Assembly: GCF_013041605.1 (NCBI RefSeq) | Contig: NZ_JABEQC010000006.1 | Coordinates: 211,299-275,298 of the forward strand | Origin: Vibrio plantisponsor | GTDB taxonomy: Bacteria > Pseudomonadota > Gammaproteobacteria > Enterobacterales > Vibrionaceae | Reading direction: 5' to 3' | DNA: 64,000 bases | In this document: positions 17,933-27,180 of the stretch, one piece after another | How positions within the stretch are numbered: the first letter of the stretch is position 1 | Layout of the letters: the number at the start of each line of letters is the position of its first letter | Made by a program: the position numbers and the translations under genes | Notes under the pieces: generated by a model | Seen by the model: only the letters and a program-made list of their open reading frames with translations | What the model was told of the DNA's origin: nothing | Database searches by the model: none

Positions 17933-17956
17933 AGATGTATAGACGTCTGCAGACTA
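17933..17956. promoter_or_regulatory. Candidate MetJ box
   Basis: AGACGTCT at 17941-17948 equals the 8-bp MetJ consensus exactly. An adjoining upstream octamer, AGATGTAT (17933-17940), matches six of eight, and AGAC recurs at 17951. MetJ binds tandem octamers. The box is 24-47 bases before the start codon of the homocysteine methyltransferase gene. Confidence 0.7.
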
Positions 17957-18009
17957 AATTGATTTATCAATAACAGCAATACTTTTGTATAAGTGAAATA
18001 AATAGCAAA

Positions 18010-18034
18010 GGCTAATAATCACCAATTATTAGCC
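18010..18034 (-). terminator. Terminator of the cob operon
   Basis: On the minus strand GGCTAATAAT-TGGTG-ATTATTAGCC is a perfect 10-bp stem with a 5-base loop followed by a T-rich run (TTTGCTATTT). It lies 41 bases after the cobT stop codon and closes the 16-kb cbi-cob operon. Confidence 0.85.
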
Positions 18035-18074
18035 CCACAAACGTAGATCTTTGATTTGAAAATGTGGATAGATA

Positions 18075-19136
18075 TTAAGCAGGGCTCGGCAGTTCGACGC
18101 CATCATCTTGCATCATGCCCATGCGATTCATCATCGAGTGCGCAGCATCAATAAAAGGCATTGCAAGCGTAGCACCGCTGCCTTCCCCTAACCGTAACTC
18201 CATATGTATAAACGGTTTTAAGCGTAAATGTTCTAACGCAACCACTGCTCCTTTTTCTGCAGATTGATGTGATGGAATCAAATAATCCCAGACATTCGGT
18301 TCAATCATGCAGGCAATCATTGCCGACGAGTAAGATAAAAAGCCATCTAACACCACAGGAATACGCATGGCAGCTGCACCTAGAATCGCACCGGTCATAC
18401 CCGCTAAATCAAATCCGCCCACTTTCGCCATGATATCGATAGGATCGGCAGGGTCTGGGTGATTAAGTGCAATCGCAACGGAAACAACATCGACTTTGTG
18501 TTGAAGTTGGCTACTCGGCAAGTTTGCGCCAAGACCAACCACATGCATCGGTAACTGATTGGTCACAATACTGACAATAGCAGCAGCGGGTGTAGTATTG
18601 GCAATGCCTAACTCCCCTACACCAATTACGCTTAACTGTTCACGGTCGATAACTTGTTTTACATAGTTTGCCGTATCTAGAATAAGCTGCTCTGCTTGGT
18701 CGTAGCTCATTGCCGGACCTTTAGCTATGTTTCCACAACCACGCGCCACTTTCATATTAGTGATGCCATCGATTGGGTCACAATCAATCCCAACATCCAC
18801 CATTTCAACATCAACACCCGTGGTATAACTCAGCGCAGCAACCCCCGTTAAACCTTTTACCGTATTCACTGCTTGCATGGTTGTGACTTCTTTAGGCGTA
18901 ACCGCTACACCTTCTTCAAAGACACCGTGATCACCTGCCATGACGAAGATTTTTTTCTTTCCGGTCTGCCATTTGATGGTGCGATAAATCGCAGCTAACT
19001 GACAAGCCAGTTGCTCTAATTGCCCTAAACTGCCAATTGGCTTAAACAGTTGATCAATATGATGTTGTGCTCGTTTCCGAACCTTTTCATCGACAGGGAT
19101 AATCGATTCTTTCAAATCATTTAATAACGTACTCAC
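18075..19136 (-). CDS. cobT: Nicotinate-nucleotide:dimethylbenzimidazole phosphoribosyltransferase
   Basis: Makes alpha-ribazole phosphate, the lower-ligand nucleotide of B12, from nicotinate mononucleotide and dimethylbenzimidazole. 353 residues (usual about 355). Family segments seen are MAGDHGVFEEGV, GVGELGIANTTPAAAI and the C-terminal LRLGEGSGATLAM, whose Glu is the likely general base. It is the last gene of the operon, 84 bases after cobS. cobU, which usually accompanies cobT and cobS, is absent. Confidence 0.95.
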   Translation of the reverse strand: MSTLLNDLKESIIPVDEKVRKRAQHHIDQLFKPIGSLGQLEQLACQLAAIYRTIKWQTGKKKIFVMAGDHGVFEEGVAVTPKEVTTMQAVNTVKGLTGVAALSYTTGVDVEMVDVGIDCDPIDGITNMKVARGCGNIAKGPAMSYDQAEQLILDTANYVKQVIDREQLSVIGVGELGIANTTPAAAIVSIVTNQLPMHVVGLGANLPSSQLQHKVDVVSVAIALNHPDPADPIDIMAKVGGFDLAGMTGAILGAAAMRIPVVLDGFLSYSSAMIACMIEPNVWDYLIPSHQSAEKGAVVALEHLRLKPFIHMELRLGEGSGATLAMPFIDAAHSMMNRMGMMQDDGVELPSPA

Positions 19137-19220
19137 AAGCTATTCTCCTTCCATGTATGCTGGCTGGGCATAGCGATCCTGAACATCAGTATGTGAACAT
19201 CGTTCTAGTGATAAAAAGGT

Positions 19221-19988
19221 CTAGATACTAAGCGTCCATACACTGGTCATAGCCATTAAAAAACATAATTCAAACAATTCGTTACCAGCACCAAGCGTGT
19301 CCCCAGTTTGCCCACCGATGGTGTTATTGATATAGCGGCGATAAATCAAAGCGAATCCCCCAGTTACACAAAATGCAATCAGGCTTTGCCAGCCTAGCAT
19401 CCAAGACGCGATAGCAGCGCCAATAGCGAGGGTGAAATAAAATTGATGGGACGAAATTCTGTTGATGTAGATATGTCCTAACCCAGATTCACGAGCATAG
19501 TTTTGCTTATACATAAGAAGTGACATCCAAGCGCGACTAATGCACGGTGCAATCACTAATATAAGTAGCGCTTCTTCGGGCTCAGTATCTAGAATCTGTG
19601 TGACGGTGAGAATCTTTAACGTAAGAACAAAAAACAGTGCCAGCGCTCCATGCGTTCCCAAACGGCTGTCTTTCATGATTTCTAACATACGTTCTGGGGT
19701 TCTGGCAGAAAATATTCCATCACAAGTGTCCGCAAGTCCGTCCAGATGAAAACCACCCGTTAACAGTGCCAGTGAGAACACGTAAGTCGCTGCACTTAGG
19801 GGGCTATTCCAGCCAAGCCCCATATACAGGGTGACCGATATAGCGGCAGCGATAATACCCAGAATCGCGCCGACAATCGGAAATGTCACCACACCACGAT
19901 ATGTCTGTTCAAAATCGTAATCGCTGGTCCATCTTTGGGGAACGGGAATCCGTGTAATAAATTGCAGAGTAACTAAAAATGGCTTCAT
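19221..19988 (-). CDS. cobS: Adenosylcobinamide-GDP ribazoletransferase (cobalamin synthase)
   Basis: Joins adenosylcobinamide-GDP to alpha-ribazole (phosphate) in the inner membrane, the final assembly step. About 255 residues, with many hydrophobic spans and the Mg-binding [15 protein letters not shown] choose the ATG that overlaps the cbiP stop codon as ATGA; an ATG nine bases upstream (adding MHG) is an alternative. The substrate adenosylcobinamide-GDP needs CobU, which is not in the window. Confidence 0.93.
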   Translation of the reverse strand: MKPFLVTLQFITRIPVPQRWTSDYDFEQTYRGVVTFPIVGAILGIIAAAISVTLYMGLGWNSPLSAATYVFSLALLTGGFHLDGLADTCDGIFSARTPERMLEIMKDSRLGTHGALALFFVLTLKILTVTQILDTEPEEALLILVIAPCISRAWMSLLMYKQNYARESGLGHIYINRISSHQFYFTLAIGAAIASWMLGWQSLIAFCVTGGFALIYRRYINNTIGGQTGDTLGAGNELFELCFLMAMTSVWTLSI

Positions 19989-21559
19989 ACCATGCATTCC
20001 TGCTCTTTATTAGCCAGTGTTAGCGAGAACTCATCCATGATTCTCTCTAGCTGGTCGATATCTAAGACTTCTCTTAAACCATCCGCCAGAAGATCAAACT
20101 GCGCACTCTTGTAACTTGCATAATCGAAAGCATCCTCCGCTAACTGAGTTAGACCTTTTCTTAACCGCAGTTGATTTAAGAAGTGTCGAGTGAAAAGACC
20201 ATGGTCAAATAAACCGTGAATATACGTACCCGCAATCAAACCATCCGCTGTCACTGCGCCATCCAAAATGCTTACGTTTTGCTGATTACGAGACCGTATT
20301 TCAACGAACGGTTTCATGTCACCGATCACCTCAGTTTCCCCCATGTGGATCTCGTACCCACTTAGCTCCATTCCGTCAACATCGCAGAACAAACCACGAC
20401 TATGGCTGAGGATCTTCCCTTTTACTTGCGTAGTGTGTTTGGATTGCGCGAACTTGGTCACCGTATCAAGCAAACCAAGTCCATCCATCTGATCAATGCC
20501 TGATTCAACACCATCAATCAGTGTCTTACCAAGCATCTGATAGCCACCGCAGACACCCAATACCGCACAGCCCTGTTTCGCTTTGTTGACAATCGCAGAT
20601 GACAAACCGCACTCATTCAGATGAGTGAGATCAGCTAAGGTATTTTTGCTTCCGGGCAGGATAATCAAGTCTGGATTGCCAAGTTGAGACACTTTAGCAA
20701 CGTAACGTAAATTCACGTCGGGCTGAGCAGCTAACGCATTGAAGTCTGTGAAATTGGAAATACGAGGAACTTTGATCACGGCGATATCAAGTTTATCCGC
20801 GTCACTTTCTATTCCTAGTTGATGGCGTAACTTTTCGGGTTGTAATGCCACACCATCTTCTTCTTCCAAGTCCACATCAAGATAAGGAACGACTCCGATA
20901 ACCGGAACTTGTGTCAGTGCTTCAATTTGCTTTATTCCCGGTTTGAGCAGTTCTACATCGCCGCGAAACTTGTTAATAATCACACCTCGAACACGCTGCC
21001 GTTCTTGTTCTGACAACAACATCAACGTGCCGTAAATGGAAGCAAACACACCACCTCGGTCAATATCAGCAATAAGGATCACAGGCGCATTGATCAGCTC
21101 AGCCATGCCCATGTTGACGATATCACGGTCGCGTAAGTTAATCTCAGCTGGGCTACCTGCTCCCTCCAGAACTACGATGTCGTTTTGCTCGGCAAGCTCT
21201 GTAAATGCACGGAAAATCTTTTGTTGCAGTTGGGGTTTGAATTCGTGATAAGTCACCGCATCCATGTTGGTCAGAACTTTTCCCATCACAATCACTTGCG
21301 AATGACGATCACCAGTAGGTTTGAGTAAGACAGGATTCATTCTTACATCAGGCTCTACGCCTGCTGCTTCAGCCTGAAAGATTTGCGCTCTGCCCATTTC
21401 ATCACCGCTGCGCGTGATCCCTGAATTCAACGCCATGTTTTGTGCTTTGAATGGCACACAGCGATATCCATTTTGTGCCAGAATTCGACAAATACCCGCC
21501 ACCAACACACTTTTGCCAACGTCAGAAGCGGTTCCTTGAAACATGATTGCACGACTCAT
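19985..21559 (-). CDS. cbiP: Cobyric acid synthase
   Basis: Amidates four carboxyls (b, d, e, g) of adenosylcobyrinate a,c-diamide with glutamine and ATP. 524 residues. The N-terminal dethiobiotin-synthetase-like ATPase has [14 protein letters not shown] and [11 protein letters not shown]. The C-terminal class I amidotransferase domain has the nucleophile Cys in [14 protein letters not shown] and a His in YIHGLFDH. It overlaps cbiO and cobS by four bases at each end, so it is translationally coupled. Confidence 0.95.
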   Translation of the reverse strand: MSRAIMFQGTASDVGKSVLVAGICRILAQNGYRCVPFKAQNMALNSGITRSGDEMGRAQIFQAEAAGVEPDVRMNPVLLKPTGDRHSQVIVMGKVLTNMDAVTYHEFKPQLQQKIFRAFTELAEQNDIVVLEGAGSPAEINLRDRDIVNMGMAELINAPVILIADIDRGGVFASIYGTLMLLSEQERQRVRGVIINKFRGDVELLKPGIKQIEALTQVPVIGVVPYLDVDLEEEDGVALQPEKLRHQLGIESDADKLDIAVIKVPRISNFTDFNALAAQPDVNLRYVAKVSQLGNPDLIILPGSKNTLADLTHLNECGLSSAIVNKAKQGCAVLGVCGGYQMLGKTLIDGVESGIDQMDGLGLLDTVTKFAQSKHTTQVKGKILSHSRGLFCDVDGMELSGYEIHMGETEVIGDMKPFVEIRSRNQQNVSILDGAVTADGLIAGTYIHGLFDHGLFTRHFLNQLRLRKGLTQLAEDAFDYASYKSAQFDLLADGLREVLDIDQLERIMDEFSLTLANKEQECMV

Positions 21560-22371
21560 ATCGACTCCTTAATTAGACTACTCCCAGCGACCATTTCATG
21601 TTCGTGGCGAAACAATGGCATACCAAACTCTTGGTGCATTTTTACTAACCAAGGCTGTTCCAGACCGACTTGCTCAATAAAGTGTTTATCAAGGAAAACG
21701 TTCTGTGGTTCACCTTGAGAAACCATCTCTCCCTGACTCATGACGTAGACGTAATCACATACGTCGTAAATCAAATTGATGTCGTGACTGGACATCACAA
21801 CGTTCTTACCGAGATCAGAAATAGAACGTATGAGAGCTTTCATCTGCTTAGTTCCATTTGGATCCAAACCCGCTGTCGGTTCATCTAACAGCAAATAATC
21901 GGAATCCATGACAAGTGAACCTGCCAGTGCGACACGTTTTTTCTGACCATAACTGAGATATTGAATAGGCTTATGGGAGAAACTCTTGCCATCCACCAGC
22001 TCTAACGCTCGTTGAATTCTTTGTTCGATTTCATGTTCAGCTACTCCAAGATTTCTCAGACTGAACGCAATGTCGTTATACACATCGGTATAGAAGATTT
22101 GCTGGTCGGGCTCCTGAAATAGCAAAGTGACATTTTTGCGATGTTCGATGAGTGCTTTCTTACTGTAGTCAATGGGTTGCTGCGACCAATTGACACTGCC
22201 TTCTGTTGGCGTATGCAGACCAAGTAGTAGCTTGAATAAAGTGGATTTACCACATCCGTTTGCACCAACAACACCAATGACCGGATGAGTGGAAAAATCC
22301 ATATTGAGATTCCTCAGCACCCGTTCATCTTTTTCATAAGCAAAACTCATTGAGCTCACTGATAACGTCAT
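21556..22371 (-). CDS. cbiO: Cobalt ECF transporter ATPase
   Basis: Energising ATPase of the CbiMNQO cobalt importer, on the cytosolic face. 271 residues. Walker A is [11 protein letters not shown], the Q-loop is LLFQEPDQQ, the signature is [14 protein letters not shown] (LSYGQ variant) and Walker B is [10 protein letters not shown], with the switch His in SSHDINL. Start and stop overlap cbiQ and cbiP by four bases. Its place inside a B12 operon makes cobalt the likely metal. Confidence 0.94.
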   Translation of the reverse strand: MTLSVSSMSFAYEKDERVLRNLNMDFSTHPVIGVVGANGCGKSTLFKLLLGLHTPTEGSVNWSQQPIDYSKKALIEHRKNVTLLFQEPDQQIFYTDVYNDIAFSLRNLGVAEHEIEQRIQRALELVDGKSFSHKPIQYLSYGQKKRVALAGSLVMDSDYLLLDEPTAGLDPNGTKQMKALIRSISDLGKNVVMSSHDINLIYDVCDYVYVMSQGEMVSQGEPQNVFLDKHFIEQVGLEQPWLVKMHQEFGMPLFRHEHEMVAGSSLIKESI

Positions 22372-23045
22372 TGATGAAATTCTCCTTGATACAACTTAAC
22401 TGCCAGAGCACTTTGCATATGCTGGTGACGAATCATCACTCTTTGCAGTAACACACCCACCAACATCGCTAATGATTTCAACCATAACCCACGTTTGATA
22501 TACCCAAACCTCAGTGTTTGAGCGGTATAAATGGCATGAGCTTCTTCGATAAAGATAAAAATGAATCGGTAGGTTAATAACACTTGCTCAACCAAAACCG
22601 AGGGTAAACGCGCTTTTTTTAGTAACGTCACGCACTGATTAAAGGGCGTGATAATCACGAAACACAACGTCGCGGCAATAGAACATAAACACCGAAACAG
22701 TGTTGTCAGCGCCGTATCAACTGTTTGAGCACTTACCCCAACATAGCCATCGAACATTGGCAAACTTGCAATCAAGTGTGCTGAGTTATCGCTGTATGTG
22801 AGAAGCATCGCGATAAGACTCATGGCTAAAAAGCCAAAAGGTAAACTCAGCCATTGCAGATACTGCTTCGAAGTTAACCTGCCTGCGTAACAAGTGACGA
22901 CACTGAGCAAAATGAACAGAGCGAATTGCCACGCTATCGGTGTCATCATGGCTGTCACCAAAACCGCAAGATATGCCCACCATTTATAGCTTGGCGAAAC
23001 ATCAACCCAACGGTTTTGATAGGCGTACTTATCGATGATCAGCAT
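22368..23045 (-). CDS. cbiQ: Cobalt ECF transporter transmembrane protein
   Basis: 225-residue membrane T-component with about five to six hydrophobic segments. The LLQRVMIRHQHMQSALAVKLY region near the C-terminus is the coupling-helix area that contacts the ATPase. It overlaps cbiN by 17 bases and cbiO by four. It would link CbiM/CbiN substrate binding to CbiO hydrolysis in cobalt uptake. Confidence 0.92.
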   Translation of the reverse strand: MLIIDKYAYQNRWVDVSPSYKWWAYLAVLVTAMMTPIAWQFALFILLSVVTCYAGRLTSKQYLQWLSLPFGFLAMSLIAMLLTYSDNSAHLIASLPMFDGYVGVSAQTVDTALTTLFRCLCSIAATLCFVIITPFNQCVTLLKKARLPSVLVEQVLLTYRFIFIFIEEAHAIYTAQTLRFGYIKRGLWLKSLAMLVGVLLQRVMIRHQHMQSALAVKLYQGEFHQ

Positions 23046-23313
23046 CGGTTCTTCTTCTACCGTGGTAGAAGCCTAAAATGTAAAAGATCACAGCCGCACC
23101 CAATGAACCTTGCAGCGTAAACAGTAAACTTTCTATCTCTCCGCTCGCAGGTTCAATTAAAGGTTCAATCCATGGTTTATAGTTTGGTGCTACTTGAGTT
23201 ATCAAGGACTCTGCTTGACCATCAGAGCCAGAAAACTCAGCGCTCGGATTCATTAGTAATGGAACAACGACTAAGGCACACAGCATAGCCATCAGAACTA
23301 GATTCTTTTTCAT
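23029..23313 (-). CDS. cbiN: Cobalt transport accessory protein
   Basis: 94 residues with an N-terminal membrane span (about 5-20), a periplasmic middle with GSDGQAESLI and APNYKPWIEPL, typical of CbiN, and a C-terminal span (about 68-88). CbiN assists metal loading of CbiM. It sits between cbiM and cbiQ with overlaps on both sides. Confidence 0.92.
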   Translation of the reverse strand: MKKNLVLMAMLCALVVVPLLMNPSAEFSGSDGQAESLITQVAPNYKPWIEPLIEPASGEIESLLFTLQGSLGAAVIFYILGFYHGRRRTDADHR

Positions 23314-24050
23314 CGTAATACTCTCTCTTGAAACGAAATGAGCGAACGTTTAGTCAGTTGTTCATAGATAAGAACAGTGAGCAAACCTTCAGCGATCGCG
23401 ATTGGTAGCTGAGTGAACAGGAATATGCCCATGAACTTACTCATAGAAGCCATTACACCAAACTCAGGGTCTGGGAATGCAGCGCCAAGCTGCAAAGAGG
23501 TGACTGCATAAGTAGAGATGTCTGCGACAAACGCCACTAAGAATACAGCGATATCTTTGCGCAGATTCAAACGGTTAGCGGCAACCCAGACGAAGTAACC
23601 GATCATCGGACCGATGACCGCCATCGACATACCGTTTGCACCTAACGTTGAAATGCCGCCATGAGCAAGCAACAACGCTTGGAACAGTAGAGCAATACCG
23701 CCAAGTACAGGCACAACCATAAAGCCAAATAAAATAACAGCTAAACCAACTCCGGTTGGATGGGAGCAACTGCCCGTAACTGAAGGAAGCTTGAGCGCTG
23801 AAAGTACAAAAATAAACGCGCCGCAAAGGGCTAGCAGTACTTTCTTATTGGCATCATCAGTAACGATCTGTTTTAGATTCCTAACGCTCATGATCACAAA
23901 CGGAATGAACAAAGCCCACCAAGTTAAAGCCCATGTTGGCGGTAAAAAACCTTCCATAATGTGCATTGCATTGGCATTGAGTGGTGACATTGCAATAGCG
24001 CCTACCCATGCCATGAGCGCCATGCGTTTGGTATTGAACTTCAGTGACAT
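23310..24050 (-). CDS. cbiM: Cobalt transporter substrate-binding membrane protein
   Basis: 246 residues. A cleavable signal (about residues 1-28, ending NANA) exposes MHIMEGFLPP, the conserved metal-binding N-terminus of CbiM, whose amino group and His coordinate Co(II). Several membrane spans follow, with SCSHPTGVGLAVILFG and AHGGISTLGANGMSMA, both family hallmarks. It is the specificity subunit of the importer. Confidence 0.94.
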   Translation of the reverse strand: MSLKFNTKRMALMAWVGAIAMSPLNANAMHIMEGFLPPTWALTWWALFIPFVIMSVRNLKQIVTDDANKKVLLALCGAFIFVLSALKLPSVTGSCSHPTGVGLAVILFGFMVVPVLGGIALLFQALLLAHGGISTLGANGMSMAVIGPMIGYFVWVAANRLNLRKDIAVFLVAFVADISTYAVTSLQLGAAFPDPEFGVMASMSKFMGIFLFTQLPIAIAEGLLTVLIYEQLTKRSLISFQERVLR

Positions 24051-24063
24051 ACACGAACTCCTT

Positions 24064-24777
24064 CTAGTGATGTTTCCAGCTACGGTTTACCACTATGGTT
24101 GAGAAGTAAGGCAGAGCTTCACCCTCTTCTACTTGTGACAAATCCGGATAAAAGATCTCATTCTCCATTGAGGCGTTTGCCATCAACACAGCATGTTCAA
24201 GCAAACCCTGCTCAATCAACAACTGACGCACTTTGTCAAAACGCCCGTAGACTTTCATCAGCACCACAGCTTCGTGGTCTATCAAAGCACGGCGAAGTAC
24301 TTCTATCTCTGCAGTACATGACATCACCGCCAATGACTGTTGTTCCATACACAGTGGGAAGTGCGCTTGTGATGCGATACAAGAGAAAGAGGTAATTCCG
24401 GGAATGATGTCTATATCAATTTTGCTTTCGAGACGTTCGAGCAGAAATACCCAGGTGCTAAACAACATGCTGTCACCTAAGGTAATGAATCCCACTTGTT
24501 TCCCGTGATTCACATCTGCTTCAATTTCGAATGCAACGTCATCCCACGCTTGCTGCTTTTCTTGCGCATCATTGGTCATGGGGAAATGGCGCTCTTTGAT
24601 CAGAACTTGTTTTCCGATGTATTCACGAACAATCGACAGTGCAAGGCTATCGCCGCCTTTGCGACCTGCAGGTGCATACAAAACATCCAACTTATCAAGA
24701 AGTCGAGCTGCCCTTACAGTAATAAGGTCGCTTGCGCCCGGTCCCGTTCCAATCGCATAGAGTTTTCCTTTATTCAC
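24064..24777 (-). CDS. cbiL: Cobalt-precorrin-2 C20-methyltransferase
   Basis: SAM-dependent tetrapyrrole methylase adding the C20 methyl in the anaerobic pathway. 237 residues. The N-terminal IGTGPGASDLITVRA is the first Gly-rich signature, and ITLGDSMLFSTW and IPGITSFSCIA are the family active-site loops. It overlaps cbiK by four bases. Confidence 0.93.
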   Translation of the reverse strand: MNKGKLYAIGTGPGASDLITVRAARLLDKLDVLYAPAGRKGGDSLALSIVREYIGKQVLIKERHFPMTNDAQEKQQAWDDVAFEIEADVNHGKQVGFITLGDSMLFSTWVFLLERLESKIDIDIIPGITSFSCIASQAHFPLCMEQQSLAVMSCTAEIEVLRRALIDHEAVVLMKVYGRFDKVRQLLIEQGLLEHAVLMANASMENEIFYPDLSQVEEGEALPYFSTIVVNRSWKHH

Positions 24778-25580
24778 GCGACTTTCTCCTTAACCAATGG
24801 CTTATTTGCTAATTCAGTAGCAGCTAAGTGATCGACAAACATCTGTCTGATAAGCGGATTTTCTCCCAATCCCTGAACGATCGGTTCGGCAACGATGCCC
24901 GCTTTTTGAATCAGTGTTTTCCATGAATCAGGTTCATCAGAAGCCATGTCATTGATTGCGTGGTCACCGGCAACCAGCATCAGCGGCATAAGGTATACTT
25001 TGTTAACGCACTCATTTTCCAGCCTAGAAATCACGCTCTCGATCTCTGGATAGCTCTCCACCGCGCCAACAACATAGGGTAAATTTCTCGCCATCATCAT
25101 GTGGTCAAGACAAGCGTAAGCAGAGAAGGCATGGTGTGTTGCTCCGTGCCCCATAAGCACCAAACGTTCATCGTGCTTCAGTTGTGGCGCTTGATGTTGA
25201 ATGGCTTCAACAAGCTGATCATAGTCATCCATACAACTCAACAGAGGCAGACCTAGCTGCAAGTTTTCAAATTCATCGCGATAAGATTCCACTTGCTGAG
25301 AGATCTTTTCGTATTCGTCACCATTGATGATGTGTAAAGACTGAACAACCACATCACGATAACCTGCCTCTTTCAGACGTTGCAGAACCTGCTGTGGGTT
25401 ATCGATATGAATCCCATCGCGCTTCTCCAGTTTCCTGATGATCATCGAAGACGTAAATGCTCGGAAGAAATCTCGATTAGGATAAGCCCGTGCAAGTTCG
25501 GCTTCACATGGTTCGATGTTTTTCTTCATCGCATGGGTATAGCTGGTGCCAAAGCTGATTACAACTAATGCTTTTTTCAT
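24774..25580 (-). CDS. cbiK: Sirohydrochlorin cobaltochelatase
   Basis: Inserts Co(II) into sirohydrochlorin, committing to the early-cobalt (anaerobic) route. 268 residues with ALVVISFGTSY at the N-terminus and the metal/catalytic His region MGHGATHHAFSAY. LMPLMLVAGDHAINDM holds the second His. I use the ATG that overlaps the cbiJ stop as ATGA, with AGAGG ahead; an in-frame start 24 bases upstream lies inside cbiJ and lacks this. The length then matches the family (about 264). Confidence 0.94.
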   Translation of the reverse strand: MKKALVVISFGTSYTHAMKKNIEPCEAELARAYPNRDFFRAFTSSMIIRKLEKRDGIHIDNPQQVLQRLKEAGYRDVVVQSLHIINGDEYEKISQQVESYRDEFENLQLGLPLLSCMDDYDQLVEAIQHQAPQLKHDERLVLMGHGATHHAFSAYACLDHMMMARNLPYVVGAVESYPEIESVISRLENECVNKVYLMPLMLVAGDHAINDMASDEPDSWKTLIQKAGIVAEPIVQGLGENPLIRQMFVDHLAATELANKPLVKEKVA

Positions 25581-26458
25581 ACTAAACATGCCTCTTGTTG
25601 CCAACTGTCAAACAGCTCTTCACAGCCAGATAAGTTGGTCTGATAACTCACGTATTGGTTAATCGTTGTTGTCTTTGGCCGTTCGATCACAATGCAAGGG
25701 ATACCCAGCTCGATACACGGCTCTACTTTTTCTCCAAAGCCACCAACGCTGCCCGATTCCTTTGTGATCACGACATCCGGCTGAAGCATTTCATACAGCG
25801 CATGATTCATGTTTCGAGTAAAAGGACCTTTCATCGCGATGATATTTTCAATACCAAGTCCTAATGCGTTGCACTCACTGATCACTTCTGCAACTGGCAA
25901 CACTCGTGCAAACAGCACTTTGTCTCTCAGCATTCGCTTGAACGTTTCCAAATCTTTACTGCCAGTGGTGAGTAAAACCCGTTGCTGGCTGTCTGTGATT
26001 TTTCTGCACGCGTCCATCACATTGGTTGCCTTGATAACCAAAGGCGAATCATGAATAGATTGAGACTTTTCGTTTGTAACTCTCTCCAATGTGGAGTGTG
26101 TTATTTGTGACTCGTAACTAGGACGTTCGTAACTAGGAAGCTCGTAGCTGGGGCGCTCATAACGCATGACCGGACACTTGATACCTTCACATGCCACCAC
26201 TATCGTGAGTCGAAGAACCTGTGCGTAGGGATGAGCAGCATCAATAACGTAATCCACGTGGTTGCGTTGAATAAATTCGCGCATGGCGGAGCTGTCCATA
26301 CGCCCTAAGATAACGTTGGATTCAAATTGTTTTGCGCTGTGTTTACCTTCTTCGGTTGCGACTGACAACGTAAAGTGAATGCTGCGCGCAGCCAGTGCCT
26401 CGCACAACATCAAAGCGTCAGAAGTTCCTCCAAAAACAAGCACATGGTTTGGTTTCAC
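25577..26458 (-). CDS. cbiJ: Cobalt-precorrin-6A reductase
   Basis: NAD(P)H-dependent reductase of the macrocycle. 293 residues, longer than usual (about 260). The N-terminal VLVFGGTSDALMLCEAL is the dinucleotide-fold motif, and YVIDAAHPYAQ and ITKESGSVGGFGEK are family signatures. The extra length comes partly from a central insert in which RPSYE-like pentapeptides repeat, coded by a 15-bp tandem repeat. The insert follows the AHPYAQ segment and probably forms a surface loop. It overlaps cbiH and cbiK. Confidence 0.92.
   Translation of the reverse strand: MKPNHVLVFGGTSDALMLCEALAARSIHFTLSVATEEGKHSAKQFESNVILGRMDSSAMREFIQRNHVDYVIDAAHPYAQVLRLTIVVACEGIKCPVMRYERPSYELPSYERPSYESQITHSTLERVTNEKSQSIHDSPLVIKATNVMDACRKITDSQQRVLLTTGSKDLETFKRMLRDKVLFARVLPVAEVISECNALGLGIENIIAMKGPFTRNMNHALYEMLQPDVVITKESGSVGGFGEKVEPCIELGIPCIVIERPKTTTINQYVSYQTNLSGCEELFDSWQQEACLV
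26111..26164. repeat. 15-bp tandem repeat inside cbiJ
   Basis: Three units (26111-26125, 26126-26140, 26141-26155), for example CTCGTAACTAGGACG, are followed by a partial fourth (CTCATAACG). Units differ at one to four positions. The unit length is a multiple of three, so the frame stays open and codes for Ser-Tyr-Glu-(Arg/Leu)-Pro on the minus strand. Confidence 0.85.
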
Positions 26459-27180
26459 AATGAATACCCTCTCGGCGTAATCATCATGCCCTGATCGAAA
26501 TAAGTAGACTGATTACCCACAACAACCAAAGTACGCATGTCGACCAATTCAAAATCCATCTCTTCGAAAGGCATAATCCATTTTTCCTCTTTACGTCTGC
26601 CCGCTTCTTTTACGATGCCAACAGGCGTATTGGGATTTTTGAACGGTGCCATCAGCTCAAAAGCACGTTTTAGATGACCTTCTCTACCGTGACTTCTCGG
26701 GTTGTAGAAACAGATAACGAAATCGGCCTCTGCTGCATTAATGATGCGTTTTTCAATTAGCTCCCAAGGCGTTAATAAGTCACTCAAACTGATGTGACAG
26801 AAGTCGTGCATCAGTGGTGCGCCAAGTACGGAACCTGCTGCAATACTCGCAGTCATTCCCGGTATCACTTTGACTTCAACGTCCCATTTTTGCTTAGTGA
26901 CCATTTCAAGAATTAATCCAGCCATACCGTACACGCCGGAATCACCACTGCTAATAATGGCGACCGTTTTTCCAGATTGAGCCAATTCCAATGCGGTCTG
27001 ACAACGCTCAATTTCTTTACACATTCCGGTTTTAATTACCGGCTTATCGCCCACCAACTCTTTGACTAAATGGGTGTATGTTTTGTAACCCACAATCACT
27101 TCAGCCGCTTCTATGGCTTCTCGAGCTTGGTAAGTCATCATGTCGAGTCCACCCGGACCAATTCCTACCACGTATAACAT
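26455..27180 (-). CDS. cbiH: Cobalt-precorrin-3B C17-methyltransferase
   Basis: 241-residue tetrapyrrole methylase that methylates C17 with ring contraction. VVGIGPGGLDMMTYQA is the N-terminal loop, IISSGDSGVYGMAG and VIPGMTASIAAGSVLGAPLMHDF are the conserved active-site loops, and ADFVICFYNPRSHGR is characteristic of the CbiH/CobJ group. It overlaps cbiG by one base and cbiJ by four. Confidence 0.94.
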   Translation of the reverse strand: MLYVVGIGPGGLDMMTYQAREAIEAAEVIVGYKTYTHLVKELVGDKPVIKTGMCKEIERCQTALELAQSGKTVAIISSGDSGVYGMAGLILEMVTKQKWDVEVKVIPGMTASIAAGSVLGAPLMHDFCHISLSDLLTPWELIEKRIINAAEADFVICFYNPRSHGREGHLKRAFELMAPFKNPNTPVGIVKEAGRRKEEKWIMPFEEMDFELVDMRTLVVVGNQSTYFDQGMMITPRGYSL

